Shown here: positions 52,397-61,031 of the stretch, piece after piece
How positions within the stretch are numbered: the first letter of the stretch is position 1
Layout: each line of letters opens with the position of its first letter
NCBI GenBank assembly: GCA_001570385.1
Contig: BBYL01000017.1
Span: 211,970 to 275,969, forward strand
Source of the DNA: Microtetraspora glauca
GTDB lineage: Bacteria; Actinomycetota; Actinomycetes; Streptosporangiales; Streptosporangiaceae
DNA: 64,000 nt
Reading direction: 5' to 3'
Translations under genes and position numbers: made by a program
The notes under the pieces: generated by a model
The model's database searches: none
Told to the model about the DNA's origin: nothing
Seen by the model: only the letters and a program-made list of their open reading frames with translations

Positions 52397-53884
52397 TCAG
52401 GCGGGAGTGCCCGCGGTGGGCGCTCCCGCGACGGGGGCCTCGGCCGCCGGAGCCCCCGCTGCCGACGTACGGCGCAGCACCAGGAGGGCCACGAGGGCCG
52501 CGGCCAGCGAGCAGCCGACTCCGACGAAGGAGCCGACCGACATGGCCGACACGAACGCGTCCTTCGCCGTGGCGGCGAGCGACGGGTCCCCGAGCGCCAG
52601 CGCCCCGCTGATCGAGTCGCGCGCCGCCTCCGGGGCGGTCTCCGGCATCGTGGCCGTGTAGGCCCCGGCGAGCACGCTGCCGAGCACGGCCACGGACAGC
52701 GCCATGCCCACCTGCTGCACGGTGTCGTTCAACGCCGAGCCGACCCCCGCGTGTTCGGCCGGCACCGCTCCCATCAGCGTCGCGTACGCCGCCGGACCGG
52801 CGAGGCCGCCGCCGACGCCCATGATGATCAGGCTCGTGATGAGTACGGTGTACCCGCCCCCCAGAGTGGACAGCACGCCGAAGCCGGCGGCCAGGACGAA
52901 CAGGCCGACCACGATCAGCGTGCGGTTGCTGACCTTCTTGCCCAGCCCGGCGCCGAGGCCGTTGAACATGAGCGCGGCCACGACGTACGGCAGCAGGGCG
53001 AGCCCGGCCCGCATCGGCCCGTAGCCGAGGACGAACTGGAGGTACTGCGTCAGTGCCAGCATCAGCGCGCCCGAGCCGAAGGACAGCAGCACGATCGAGA
53101 AGCACGCGCCGCTGAACGACCGGTCACGGAAGAGCCGGAGCGGAAGCATCGGATGCTCGGCCCTGCGCTCCCAGAGCACGAACCCGCCGAGGGCGAGCAC
53201 GGCGACCGCGACGGACAGCGGGTCGAGGCCGTCCGTGGGCATGGTGATGACCACCCACACCAGGGCGGCCATGCCGACGATCGACAGGACGACGCCGACG
53301 GGGTCGAGCTTCCGCGCGGAGCCACGCGTCTCGGGCATCAAGACGATCGCGGCGATGACGGCCAGCACGGCGATCGGCACGTTGAGCAGGAACACCGAGC
53401 CCCAGTAGAAGTGCTCGAGCAGGAACCCGCCGAGCGTGGGCCCGGCGATCACACCGACCATCGCGACCGAACTCCAGGCGGCGATGGCCTTGCGCCGCTC
53501 CGACTCGTCGAAGACCGTGATCAGGATCGACAACGTGGACGGCATGATGAGCGAGCCCCCGACGCCCATCAGCGCCCGGGCGCCGATCAGCTGCCACGGC
53601 TCCGCCGCGAGCATCGCGACCACCGACGCCCCACCGAAGAAGACGAGGCCGACGATGAGGAGGCGGCGCCGGCCGTACCGGTCGGAGAGGCTGCCCGCCG
53701 TGAGCAGCAGTCCCGCGAACACCAGCACGTACGAGTCGATGATCCACTGGATGTCCGACGGGGTGGCGCCGAGGTCGCGCATGAGCGCGGGGATCGCCAG
53801 GTTGAGAACCGTGTTGTCCACGACGAGGACGAGCAGGCTCAGGCAGAGGACGCCGAGGATCCACCATCGGCGCGGATGAGACAT
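52397..53884 (-). CDS. DHA2-family MFS multidrug exporter
   Basis: This 495-residue efflux pump of the EmrB/QacA type has 14 helices. It begins ILGVLCLSLLVLVVDNTVLNLAIPALM, with the acidic D-N-T-V motif of the family in helix 1, and motif A GSLSDRYGRRRLLIVG is near 62-77. The C-terminus is rich in Ala, Pro and Gly. These pumps export drugs or cations by proton exchange. The divergent TetR gene and three operator copies between them show local control. ATG 53884 has GAGGTG 8 bases upstream. Typical substrates are lipophilic compounds or antibiotics. Confidence 0.9.
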   Translation of the reverse strand: MSHPRRWWILGVLCLSLLVLVVDNTVLNLAIPALMRDLGATPSDIQWIIDSYVLVFAGLLLTAGSLSDRYGRRRLLIVGLVFFGGASVVAMLAAEPWQLIGARALMGVGGSLIMPSTLSILITVFDESERRKAIAAWSSVAMVGVIAGPTLGGFLLEHFYWGSVFLLNVPIAVLAVIAAIVLMPETRGSARKLDPVGVVLSIVGMAALVWVVITMPTDGLDPLSVAVAVLALGGFVLWERRAEHPMLPLRLFRDRSFSGACFSIVLLSFGSGALMLALTQYLQFVLGYGPMRAGLALLPYVVAALMFNGLGAGLGKKVSNRTLIVVGLFVLAAGFGVLSTLGGGYTVLITSLIIMGVGGGLAGPAAYATLMGAVPAEHAGVGSALNDTVQQVGMALSVAVLGSVLAGAYTATMPETAPEAARDSISGALALGDPSLAATAKDAFVSAMSVGSFVGVGCSLAAALVALLVLRRTSAAGAPAAEAPVAGAPTAGTPA

Positions 53885-53897
53885 TCGATCTTCACCT

Positions 53898-53951
53898 CGT
53901 ACAGTGTGCGGGTAGACTCGCACACTGTACGACAGTCTCGAACACTGTGCG
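53898..53951. promoter_or_regulatory. Three TetR operator copies, two helical turns apart
   Basis: CGTACAGTGTGCG (53898-53910), CGCACACTGTACG (53919-53931) and CGAACACTGTGCG (53939-53951) are copies of the pseudo-palindrome CGnACA(C/G)TGTnCG, with centres 21 and 20 bases apart. Copies 1 and 2 form a perfect inverted repeat with 14-base arms and 8-base spacer. They lie between the pump and its TetR gene. Confidence 0.72.
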
Positions 53952-53963
53952 AGGAAATATCCT

Positions 53964-54803
53964 GTGACGATGCCAGGGAAGCCCTTCACCTCCGTCTGGA
54001 CCCGCGAACGCAAGGAGCGGCGCGAGCAGGGGCTCAGCCGCGACCAGATCGTCCGCGCCGCCCTCGACCTGCTCGACGAGGAGGGGCTCGACGCGCTCAG
54101 CATGCGCAAGCTCGGCGCCCGGATCGGCGCGGGCGCGACCAGCCTCTACTGGCACGTCGCCAACAAGGACGAACTGCTGGAACTCGTCATGGACGAGATC
54201 TACGGCGAGGTGCGGACACCCGCGGACGCGAGCTGGCGCGAGACCGCGGGAGCCGTCGCGTGGGGCCTGCGCGGAGCGATCCTGGCGCATCCCTGGTGCG
54301 TCGGGCTCGTGGGAGTGCTGCCGAGCATCGGGCCGAACGCGCTGACAATGTCGGACCGGCTGCTCAAGGCCTGCAAGCGAGCCGGGTTCCAGGGCATCGA
54401 CATCGACTTCGCCGTCAGCGCCGTCATCGCCTACACCCTCGGCGCAGCCACCCCCGAGGCGGCGTGGCGAAGCGTGGTCAGCCGGTCGGGCGCGTCACCG
54501 TGCGACGCCCAGACCGACATGGTGCCCACGATCGAACGACTGGCCGCCGGCTATCCCGATCTGCTCGAGACCTACAGGGAGTACAGCTCCCATAACTACG
54601 ACCCCCTCACCGCCCGGCAGGTCGCCTTCGACTACGGCCTGCTCGCGCTGCTCGACGGCCTGGACGCGCGCCCCGGCCGCCAGGAGGTGAAGGAGCACGA
54701 GGGCACCTCCCGCACCGAGACGACCCGCATGACCGAGAAGTCCCGCACGCCGGAGAGGTCCAGCATGCCCGAGAGGTCCAGGATGCCCCGGACACGTCCG
54801 TAG
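53964..54803 (+). CDS. TetR-family regulator with TetR_C domain and repeat tail
   Basis: This 279-residue regulator has its helix-turn-helix at about residues 25-70 (RDQIVRAALDLLDEEGLDAL, then SMRKLGARIGAGATSLYWHV) and a TetR_C ligand domain to about 240, like TetR(D)-type drug sensors. The tail after residue 245 is made of imperfect six-residue repeats (ETTRMT, EKSRTP, ERSSMP, ERSRMP) and is probably disordered. It most likely represses the pump and itself through the three sites upstream. GAGG precedes the GTG by 9 bases. ATG 53970 is an alternative start. Confidence 0.85.
   Translation: MTMPGKPFTSVWTRERKERREQGLSRDQIVRAALDLLDEEGLDALSMRKLGARIGAGATSLYWHVANKDELLELVMDEIYGEVRTPADASWRETAGAVAWGLRGAILAHPWCVGLVGVLPSIGPNALTMSDRLLKACKRAGFQGIDIDFAVSAVIAYTLGAATPEAAWRSVVSRSGASPCDAQTDMVPTIERLAAGYPDLLETYREYSSHNYDPLTARQVAFDYGLLALLDGLDARPGRQEVKEHEGTSRTETTRMTEKSRTPERSSMPERSRMPRTRP
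54717..54788 (+). repeat. Four tandem 18-base repeats in the TetR gene
   Basis: Four 18-base units lie in frame at 54717, 54735, 54753 and 54771. The last two (GAGAGGTCCAGCATGCCC and GAGAGGTCCAGGATGCCC) differ by one base. Each unit encodes a six-residue repeat at the C-terminus of the regulator. Confidence 0.85.
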
Positions 54804-54890
54804 CGCCGTCGGGGACGGACCGCACCCGGAATGTGGTGTCATCCTGTCAGGCCCGTACGCATCGGCCTTACATTATGATCAGGTAGCCTC

Positions 54891-56507
54891 ATGGGCATGC
54901 TACCGACGGTCGCCGATGTGCTCGCGCTGGACGCCGTCCGGCGTGGCAACCCACGGGTGGTCGCCGGCGCGGACCGGCTGGACACGCGCGTGCGCTGGGT
55001 CCACGTCGGCGAGATCAGCGACATCGCCAACATGCTGCGCGGCGGGGAGCTCGTCCTGACCACGGGTGTCGCCCTGCCCGACGAGCCGGACAAGCTCGCC
55101 GACTACATCGCCGACCTCGCCTCGGTCGGCGCCTCCGGGCTCGTGGTCGAGCTGGGACGCAAGTTCGTCCGCGAGCTGCCCCGGGTGGTCGTCAAGGCCG
55201 CCGAGGAGCACGGGCTGCCCCTCATCGTGCTGGCCCGCGAGACCCCCTTCGTGCAGATCACCGAGTCGGTGCACGCCCGGATCATCGACATCCAGCTCCA
55301 GGAACTGCGCGCCTCCGAGCAGCTGCACGAGGTGTTCACCGAGCTGTCGGTAGAGGGCGCCTCTCCCGCCGAGGTGCTCGGCCAGGTCGCCCGCTTCTCC
55401 GGCCGCCCGGTTCTCCTGGAGAACCTCGCCCACCAGGTACTCGCCTGCGACACCGCGGGGCGCGACACCGGAACGCTGCTGGCGAGCTGGGAGACGCGTT
55501 CCCGCGCGGTCTCCCCCGACGAGCGCACCGCGTACGACGCGGCCTCCGGCTGGCTGATCACCATGGTCGGCGCGCGCGGGCAGGACTGGGGGCGGCTGAT
55601 CCTCCTCTCCGACGGGGAACCGAGCCCGCGCGACATCGTGCTCGCCGAGCGGGCCGCCACCACGCTCGCGCTCAGCCGCCTTCTCGAACGCCACCAGGAG
55701 TCCCTGGAGCGCCAGGCACACGGCACGATCATCACCGGCATCCTGACCCACGCGTACGCCGATCCGGAGGAGGCCGCCGCCCGGGCCCGCGCCGTCGGCG
55801 TGCCGCTCACCGGCAGAAAGCTGGTCAGCGCGGTCATCCGGCTCACCGGACCCACCGACACCGCGCTGGGTGAGCAGGCCCAGCTCGGGGAGCTGGCCGA
55901 AGCCGGCGCCGCCGCGTGCCGCGACGCGAAGCTGCCCGCCCTGGTCGGCACGCTCGACCAGAACCACGTCGGCCTGCTGGTGCCCCTTCCGCCGCGCTCG
56001 ACCGCCGAGGCCGCGCTCACCGCGCTCGCCGACCGGCTCCGCGCCTCCTACGCCGGCACCTTCGTGCTCGCCGCCGGATCCGTCGTCGAGTCCATAAGGG
56101 ACGTACGGCGCAGCTTCCTCGAAGCCGAGCAGGTGGCCGACGTGGCGGTGCGCCAGCCCGACGGCCGGCCCTTCTATCGCCTGCCCGACCTGCGGCTGCG
56201 CGGCCTGCTCCACCTGCTGAGGGACGACGCGCGGATGCAGACGTTCGCCGAGCGTGAGCTGGGCACCCTCCTGGCCCATGACGCCCAGCGCAACGGCGAC
56301 CTGACCCGCATCCTGCGGATCTATCTGGACGCCGGGCGCAACAAGGCCGTCGCCGCGCAGAAGGCCCACCTGTCCCGGCCGGCCTTCTACGACCGGCTGC
56401 GGCGGCTCGAACGCGTCCTCGACACCGATCTGGACGATGTTGAATCATGCCTGTCACTTCATGTGGCACTGCTTGCCTTGGAATCTTTCCGGAGGGAGGC
56501 CCGTTGA
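54891..56507 (+). CDS. PucR-family transcriptional regulator
   Basis: This 538-residue regulator has an N-terminal PucR domain (GADRLDTRVRWVHVGEISDIA, GGELVLTTGVALP), a middle GAF/GGDEF-like part, and C-terminal HTH_30 (YLDAGRNKAVAAQKAHLSRP, then AFYDRLRRLERVL). Its stop overlaps the TTG start of the next gene, the beta-peptidyl aminopeptidase, so the regulator is made together with its likely target. This strongly suggests control of the peptidase-cupin genes and perhaps the beta-alanine pair. The window has a second PucR at gabT; the ligands may be different amines. Confidence 0.87.
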   Translation: MGMLPTVADVLALDAVRRGNPRVVAGADRLDTRVRWVHVGEISDIANMLRGGELVLTTGVALPDEPDKLADYIADLASVGASGLVVELGRKFVRELPRVVVKAAEEHGLPLIVLARETPFVQITESVHARIIDIQLQELRASEQLHEVFTELSVEGASPAEVLGQVARFSGRPVLLENLAHQVLACDTAGRDTGTLLASWETRSRAVSPDERTAYDAASGWLITMVGARGQDWGRLILLSDGEPSPRDIVLAERAATTLALSRLLERHQESLERQAHGTIITGILTHAYADPEEAAARARAVGVPLTGRKLVSAVIRLTGPTDTALGEQAQLGELAEAGAAACRDAKLPALVGTLDQNHVGLLVPLPPRSTAEAALTALADRLRASYAGTFVLAAGSVVESIRDVRRSFLEAEQVADVAVRQPDGRPFYRLPDLRLRGLLHLLRDDARMQTFAERELGTLLAHDAQRNGDLTRILRIYLDAGRNKAVAAQKAHLSRPAFYDRLRRLERVLDTDLDDVESCLSLHVALLALESFRREAR

Positions 56508-57562
56508 GGGCTCGCGAGCACGGCATCGTCATCGGCACGGGAACGCCCGGACCGCACAACGCCATCACCGACGTCGCCGGAGTGCGCGTCGGCCACACCA
56601 CGCTGATCAGTGGCGAGGGTCCCCGGGTCACCGGGCAGGGCCCGATCCGCACCGGCGTGACGGTCATCCTGCCCCACGGAGGTTCGACATTCGACGAGCC
56701 GCTGTACGCCGGCCTCCACTGGCTCAACGGCTGCGGCGAGATCACCGGCATGGCCTCCCTGGAGGAGTTCGGGATGCTCACCTCCCCGATCGCCCTGACC
56801 AACACCGCCTCGGTGGGCGTGGTCAGGGACGCGTTGGTGGAGCTCGAGGTCGACGGCGGCCGGCAGGCGTGGTCGCTCCCGGTCGTGGGTGAGACCTGGG
56901 ACGGCCGGCTCAACGACATCAGCGGGCAGCACGTCCGGCGTGAGCACGTCCACCAGGCGTACCGCGAGGCCGGTGACGGCCCGGTCGCCGAAGGCTCGGT
57001 CGGCGGCGGGACCGGCATGATCTGCCACGGTTTCAAGGGCGGCATCGGTACGGCCTCACGGGTCGTGGACGGCTACACGGTCGGCGTCCTCGTCCAGGCC
57101 AACCACGGCAGGAGGGACCGGCTGACGGTCAACGGGGTCGGCGTCGGCGCGCGGCTGCCCGCCGAGCCGGTGGCGCACGAGGGCGCCGGTTCGATCATCG
57201 GGATCGTGGCGACCGACGCGCCGCTCCTCCCCCACCAGTGCAGGCGGCTCGCGCAGCGGGCCGGGCTCGGCGTCGCCAGGACCGGCGGTGCCGGCGAGAA
57301 CTTCAGCGGCGACGGCTTCCTGTGCTTCTCCACCGGCAACAGGAACCTTCCCTCGGCGGCGCTGGACTCGAACACGCCGCGCACGTACCAGGTGACCGCG
57401 CTCTCGGACGAGCACATCGACCCGCTGTTCTACGCGGTCATCGAGGCGACCGAGGAAGCCATCGTCAACGCGCTGGTCGCGGCTGAGACCATGACCGGCG
57501 CCGACAATCTGACCGTTACCGGCCTCGACGGGGCCACTCTGGCAAAGGTGCTGACCACATGA
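56504..57562 (+). CDS. P1-family aminopeptidase (DmpA/BapA type)
   Basis: This 352-residue Ntn-type hydrolase of peptidase family S58 cuts itself to make two chains. The nucleophile is predicted as Ser230 in EGAGSIIGIVATDAPLLPH, with cleavage between Gly229 and Ser230, by analogy to DmpA Gly249-Ser250. Hallmarks are NAITDVAGVRVGHTTL at 19-34 and EGSVGGGTGMICHGFKGG at 163-180. Members release N-terminal D- or beta-amino acids, including beta-alanine, from short peptides. The TTG start at 56504 is supported by GGAGGGAGG and overlaps the PucR stop. The cupin gene overlaps the end. Confidence 0.88.
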   Translation: MRAREHGIVIGTGTPGPHNAITDVAGVRVGHTTLISGEGPRVTGQGPIRTGVTVILPHGGSTFDEPLYAGLHWLNGCGEITGMASLEEFGMLTSPIALTNTASVGVVRDALVELEVDGGRQAWSLPVVGETWDGRLNDISGQHVRREHVHQAYREAGDGPVAEGSVGGGTGMICHGFKGGIGTASRVVDGYTVGVLVQANHGRRDRLTVNGVGVGARLPAEPVAHEGAGSIIGIVATDAPLLPHQCRRLAQRAGLGVARTGGAGENFSGDGFLCFSTGNRNLPSAALDSNTPRTYQVTALSDEHIDPLFYAVIEATEEAIVNALVAAETMTGADNLTVTGLDGATLAKVLTT

Positions 57563-57906
57563 TTTCCGACCGCCTGGCCGCCGCCGGGGCCATCGCCCTC
57601 CCCGTCGCCGACGTGGAGCTGGAGCCGTACGATCTGGATCCCGCCCAGGTCGTCTCTGGAGAGCCGCGCGTGGCGATGGCCCAGCTCAGCCCGGGCCGCG
57701 GCGTGTGGGAGATCACTCCGGGCGTGGTCACCGACGTGGAGGCGGACGAGATCTTCGTCGTGCTCACCGGCCGCGCCACGATCGAGGTCGAGGGCGGGGA
57801 GACCGTCGACGTCGGCCCCGGCGACGTCTGCCTGCTGGCCGAGGGCGCCAAGACGATCTGGACGGTCCACGAGACCCTCCGGAAGGTGTACCACTCCCGA
57901 TCCTGA
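57559..57906 (+). CDS. Small cupin-domain protein
   Basis: This 115-residue single cupin has motif 1 around VVTDVEADEIFVVLTGRATIEVEGGE (about residues 56-81, where the usual metal His are missing) and motif 2 GDVCLLAEGAKTIWTVHETL (about residues 88-107, with one His). The metal set looks incomplete, so it may bind a ligand rather than be an active oxygenase. Its ATG overlaps the peptidase stop (ATGA), and together with PucR the three genes form one translation-coupled unit. It may handle an amine product or a sensor ligand. Confidence 0.8.
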   Translation: MISDRLAAAGAIALPVADVELEPYDLDPAQVVSGEPRVAMAQLSPGRGVWEITPGVVTDVEADEIFVVLTGRATIEVEGGETVDVGPGDVCLLAEGAKTIWTVHETLRKVYHSRS

Positions 57907-57983
57907 CCCTGGGAGTGGTTTTCCCACCCAGGTGTAAGAGCTATCGCACCGGACACGCTGCGTACGGCCGCGTGTACGGTGCG

Positions 57984-58214
57984 ATGTGCTTTTCTCGATG
58001 GGTGCAGACGAAAAGCGAACCTGAGATCAGTCCGGACACCGTGGTCCGCGCCCTGTCCGCCCGATTCCCCCGGTGGACGATCTGGTGGGGCAAGTCCACT
58101 TCGCATTACTGGGGACTGTCCCGCCGTAGCGGGGGCACCCTCGTCTACGTCGAGGCCCGGTCCGCTCAGGAGTTCATGCAGCGAGCCCGCGAGATGGACT
58201 CCCGCCACCCTTAG
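57984..58214 (+). CDS. Small conserved hypothetical protein
   Basis: This protein of about 76 residues contains RFPRWTIWWGKSTSHYWGLS near residues 29-48, a Trp-rich pattern found in many short actinomycete proteins of unknown function, then TLVYVEARSAQEFMQRAREM. It has no signal peptide and no membrane helix. ATG 57984 or GTG 58002 may start it, and neither has a clear ribosome site. It stands between the cupin and NAGPA genes with its own spacing, so it is probably expressed alone. I cannot assign a function. Confidence 0.6.
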   Translation: MCFSRWVQTKSEPEISPDTVVRALSARFPRWTIWWGKSTSHYWGLSRRSGGTLVYVEARSAQEFMQRAREMDSRHP

Positions 58215-58367
58215 CGAAATATCCCCTTTCAGGGCAAATGTCTTAATTGCCCGAAATTGCCGATGCGAATCTCGCCACACTTTCTCGTATTTGGCGTATT
58301 TTGCTCCCGTTGCACTGCGTTTCTCGCCACGATGGTCATTTCGCGACCATGAACGGGAGAGACAGCA

Positions 58368-59846
58368 ATGAAACGCCGCCTGATCGCCGGCGCAGCCGCC
58401 GTGGTTGTCGGGATGCCGATGATTGTCGGGATGACCACGGCCACCGCCGCCGCCGCTCCGGTCACCGGCCTGCCCACGACCGCGTTCCCCCTGGGTCAGC
58501 CGGGCATTCCGAAGTCGGCGCACAAATCCCTCGGTGCCGGCATCGACTACTTCACCGTGAAACACGGCACCGCCAAGGACGGCTACACGGTGAGCGTCAT
58601 CGCCGGGGGCAAGGACTTCATGTCCGAATCCACCGCGCAGACACAGGCGCTCGCGGTCCAGGACGCCGGGCTGACCCCGACGATCGTGAAGTTCACCCGG
58701 CCCGCCGTCGCGGACTTTCCCGCCGCTGACTTCTGGATGGTCCGCGTCGGCTCCTGGTCGCTGAAGGACAAGGACGAGGCCGCCAAGGTCGTGAAGCAGC
58801 TCAAGGAGGCCGGAGTCAGCTCCAAGGTGGACTTCACCGGCGACGACGGCTTCCAGACGACCGGCCCGTGGTCCATGCGGGTCGTCACGATCGATCCGCG
58901 CGCCTTCCGCGGGTCCTTCCGGTCCTCTCTCGGCACCAGCGTCGCCAAGCGGGAGACGGTCTCCTCGATGGCCAGCGGCGCCGGAGCCATGATCGCCGTG
59001 AACGGCGGCTTCTTCGACATCCACACGCTCAAGAACCTGCGCGGCGACCCCACCGGGATCTCCGTGGTCGGCGGAAGGATGCTCAGCGAGGCCGTACCGG
59101 GCCGGATCGGCCTCGTGCTCAAGGGCCGTACGGCACGCATCACCGAGCTGTCCTCCAGCGTGGTCGCGACCTCCGCCGGCGGCGGCAAGGCCGTCGTCGC
59201 CGGAGTGAACCGGGTCGCCAAGCCGGACGAACTGGTCATGTACACCGAGGAGTTCGGCGCCAAGACCCCGAAGAACGACGGCGCGGAAGCCGTGCTCGAC
59301 GCCTCCGGCAAGGTCATCGCGGTGCGGTCGCCCGGTGCCGCCGTCACGCGGGGCACCCGCGTCCTGCACGGCGTCGGCGCCGCCGCCGACTGGCTCTGGG
59401 AGTGGGCCACGGAGGGCACGGTCATCCAGGTCAAGACCACGGTCACCGACCTGCGGACCAGGAGGACCATCCCGCTGACCCCGGAGACCCACATCATCGC
59501 CGGGGCGATCGGGCTGGTCCGCGGCGGCCAGACCTCCATCACCGCGCAGCGGGACGGCATGGCCAACGTCAACATGATCCTGCGACGCCACCCCCGCACC
59601 CTCGCCGGAGTGACCTCGTCCGGGAAGCTGATCCTGGCCGTGGTCGACGGCAGGGACCCCGGGAAGACGGTCGGCGCCTCCTTCATCGAGGCGGCACAGA
59701 TCATGCGCTGGCTGGGCGCCCGGGACGCGATCAACCTGGACGGTGGCGGTTCGAGCACCATGGTGATCGGCAAGAAGGTCGTCAACCGCCCCTCCGACGG
59801 CATCGAACGCGGCGTCGGCGACGCGCTGCTCGTCATGCCCCGATAG
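58368..59846 (+). CDS. Secreted phosphodiester glycosidase (NAGPA) family protein
   Basis: This 492-residue exported protein has a signal peptide (IAGAAAVVVGMPMIVGM, cleaved near AAAA) and a SPOR-like region with two repeats at about residues 65-155 (VSVIAGGKDF, MVRVGSWSLKDKDEAAKVVK). The NAGPA catalytic domain shows NGGFFD at 212-217 and NLDGGGSSTM near 456-465. The family includes the human uncovering enzyme that removes GlcNAc from phosphodiesters. The substrate here is probably a wall or exopolysaccharide phosphodiester. GGGAGAGACAGC precedes the ATG. It converges with the phenylalanine hydroxylase gene. Confidence 0.85.
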   Translation: MKRRLIAGAAAVVVGMPMIVGMTTATAAAAPVTGLPTTAFPLGQPGIPKSAHKSLGAGIDYFTVKHGTAKDGYTVSVIAGGKDFMSESTAQTQALAVQDAGLTPTIVKFTRPAVADFPAADFWMVRVGSWSLKDKDEAAKVVKQLKEAGVSSKVDFTGDDGFQTTGPWSMRVVTIDPRAFRGSFRSSLGTSVAKRETVSSMASGAGAMIAVNGGFFDIHTLKNLRGDPTGISVVGGRMLSEAVPGRIGLVLKGRTARITELSSSVVATSAGGGKAVVAGVNRVAKPDELVMYTEEFGAKTPKNDGAEAVLDASGKVIAVRSPGAAVTRGTRVLHGVGAAADWLWEWATEGTVIQVKTTVTDLRTRRTIPLTPETHIIAGAIGLVRGGQTSITAQRDGMANVNMILRRHPRTLAGVTSSGKLILAVVDGRDPGKTVGASFIEAAQIMRWLGARDAINLDGGGSSTMVIGKKVVNRPSDGIERGVGDALLVMPR

Positions 59847-59867
59847 GGAGCCGGATACATCACAAGG

Positions 59868-59898
59868 GAGCGGGCCGAAGTGACCCTTCGGCCCGCTC
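59868..59898. terminator. Hairpin between convergent NAGPA and hydroxylase genes
   Basis: GAGCGGGCCGAAG-TGACC-CTTCGGCCCGCTC is a perfect 13-pair stem with a 5-base loop, 21 bases after the NAGPA stop and 117 bases from the hydroxylase stop. There is no T-run. It is a likely shared transcript end. Confidence 0.7.
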
Positions 59899-60014
59899 GG
59901 CGTGGCGATCAGGTGCGATTCGTCACCCACTCCCACAGCGGTTGACGGCCCCTCCGCCCCACGCCGAGGGGCCGTTTCGCGTCCACGGCCGTCCGAGTCA
60001 GGGGGACCCGGACC

Positions 60015-60899
60015 TCAACCGCCTGCGACGATCCGCGCGATGCTCTCGTCGTCGCAGCTCGCCCAGAACGATCCGACGACGTCTTCGAGCTGGTCGAAGG
60101 AGGACGCCTCGAACAGCACATCCTGATATTTCGTGATGTCGTACTCGGTCGTTCCCATGGCCTTGATATCGAGCGGCCGGATGTCCATGCCCCGGAACTC
60201 CTCGATCTCGCCGTACGAGCTCAGGATCCCCGCTCCGTACGCCTTGAGCTCCCCCGCTTCACGCATCACGCCGAACTCCAACGTGAACCAGAAGACCTTC
60301 GAGATGAACTGGAGCGCGTCCTCGGTTTCGACCCTCCGCGCTGCTCTTCCCGCCACCCGATACAGCTCCGCGAAGCGCGACGAGGCCAGCGTGTTCGCGT
60401 GGCCGATCACCTCGTGGATGATGTCCGGTTCCGGCGTGTAGAAGGGCACCGAATGGTGCCGGATGTACTGCGTCGAGTGGAAGAATCCGTCCGCGAGCAC
60501 GCCGTAGAACTCCCGCAGCGGGACGAGACCCGCCGCCGGCAGGTAACGGAACCCGGTAAGCGGCTCGAGGAGATCGCTGACCTCCTGAAGCTGCGGGATC
60601 CGATCCTTGGGCAGCCCCAGCCTCTCGGCGGCGTCCAGGAACTCGCGGATCGCGTACACCTGGTGCTTGACCGCGAGTTCCCTCGACACCAGCGCCCAGA
60701 CCTGGTGCTCTTCGTCGGTGTACTCCGCATGCGGGATGGGTTCCCCCGGCCGGTGATTCAACGCCAGTGCGGCGATGGCGTTGCGCCGCTCACGGTAGAC
60801 CGCGTCGGCGAACCCCGGGTGGCTCGACGCCAGCTCCACGGTCACCGAGCCGTCGTCCCGCTTGGCGACCGGAGCGAAGTATTGGGCTTCCTCGAACAT
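60015..60899 (-). CDS. Phenylalanine 4-monooxygenase (aromatic amino acid hydroxylase)
   Basis: This 294-residue iron enzyme hydroxylates phenylalanine to tyrosine with tetrahydrobiopterin and O2. The metal facial triad is His162 and His167 (PDIIHEVIGHANTL) and Glu208 (FWFTLEFG). FRYLPAAGLVPLREFYGVLADG near 117-138 is the pterin-side signature. It is a single catalytic domain without the regulatory ACT domain of animal enzymes, as usual in bacteria. It is divergent from an Lrp/AsnC gene, the likely regulator, with AT-rich palindromes between. It may start phenylalanine use or feed melanin-type products. Confidence 0.92.
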   Translation of the reverse strand: MFEEAQYFAPVAKRDDGSVTVELASSHPGFADAVYRERRNAIAALALNHRPGEPIPHAEYTDEEHQVWALVSRELAVKHQVYAIREFLDAAERLGLPKDRIPQLQEVSDLLEPLTGFRYLPAAGLVPLREFYGVLADGFFHSTQYIRHHSVPFYTPEPDIIHEVIGHANTLASSRFAELYRVAGRAARRVETEDALQFISKVFWFTLEFGVMREAGELKAYGAGILSSYGEIEEFRGMDIRPLDIKAMGTTEYDITKYQDVLFEASSFDQLEDVVGSFWASCDDESIARIVAGG

Positions 60900-60911
60900 A
60901 CTTCAATATGA

Positions 60912-60983
60912 CAGCAAGTCCGATTTATGCTGGCAAGAGCGACTAGTCTCAGTGGTCGATACGCTCAATATCGCTATCGATAT
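60912..60983. promoter_or_regulatory. Palindromes in the hydroxylase/Lrp intergenic region
   Basis: CAGCA-N11-TGCTG (60912-60932) and ATATCG-CTAT-CGATAT (60968-60983) are inverted repeats in an AT-rich 132-base gap. Lrp-type proteins bind several weak AT-rich sites, so these are candidates for control of both genes. Confidence 0.5.
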
Positions 60984-61031
60984 GCGCCTTTAGCTGGTCG
61001 AATCGCACAGTCGGCGGGTAGCGTCGGTCCC

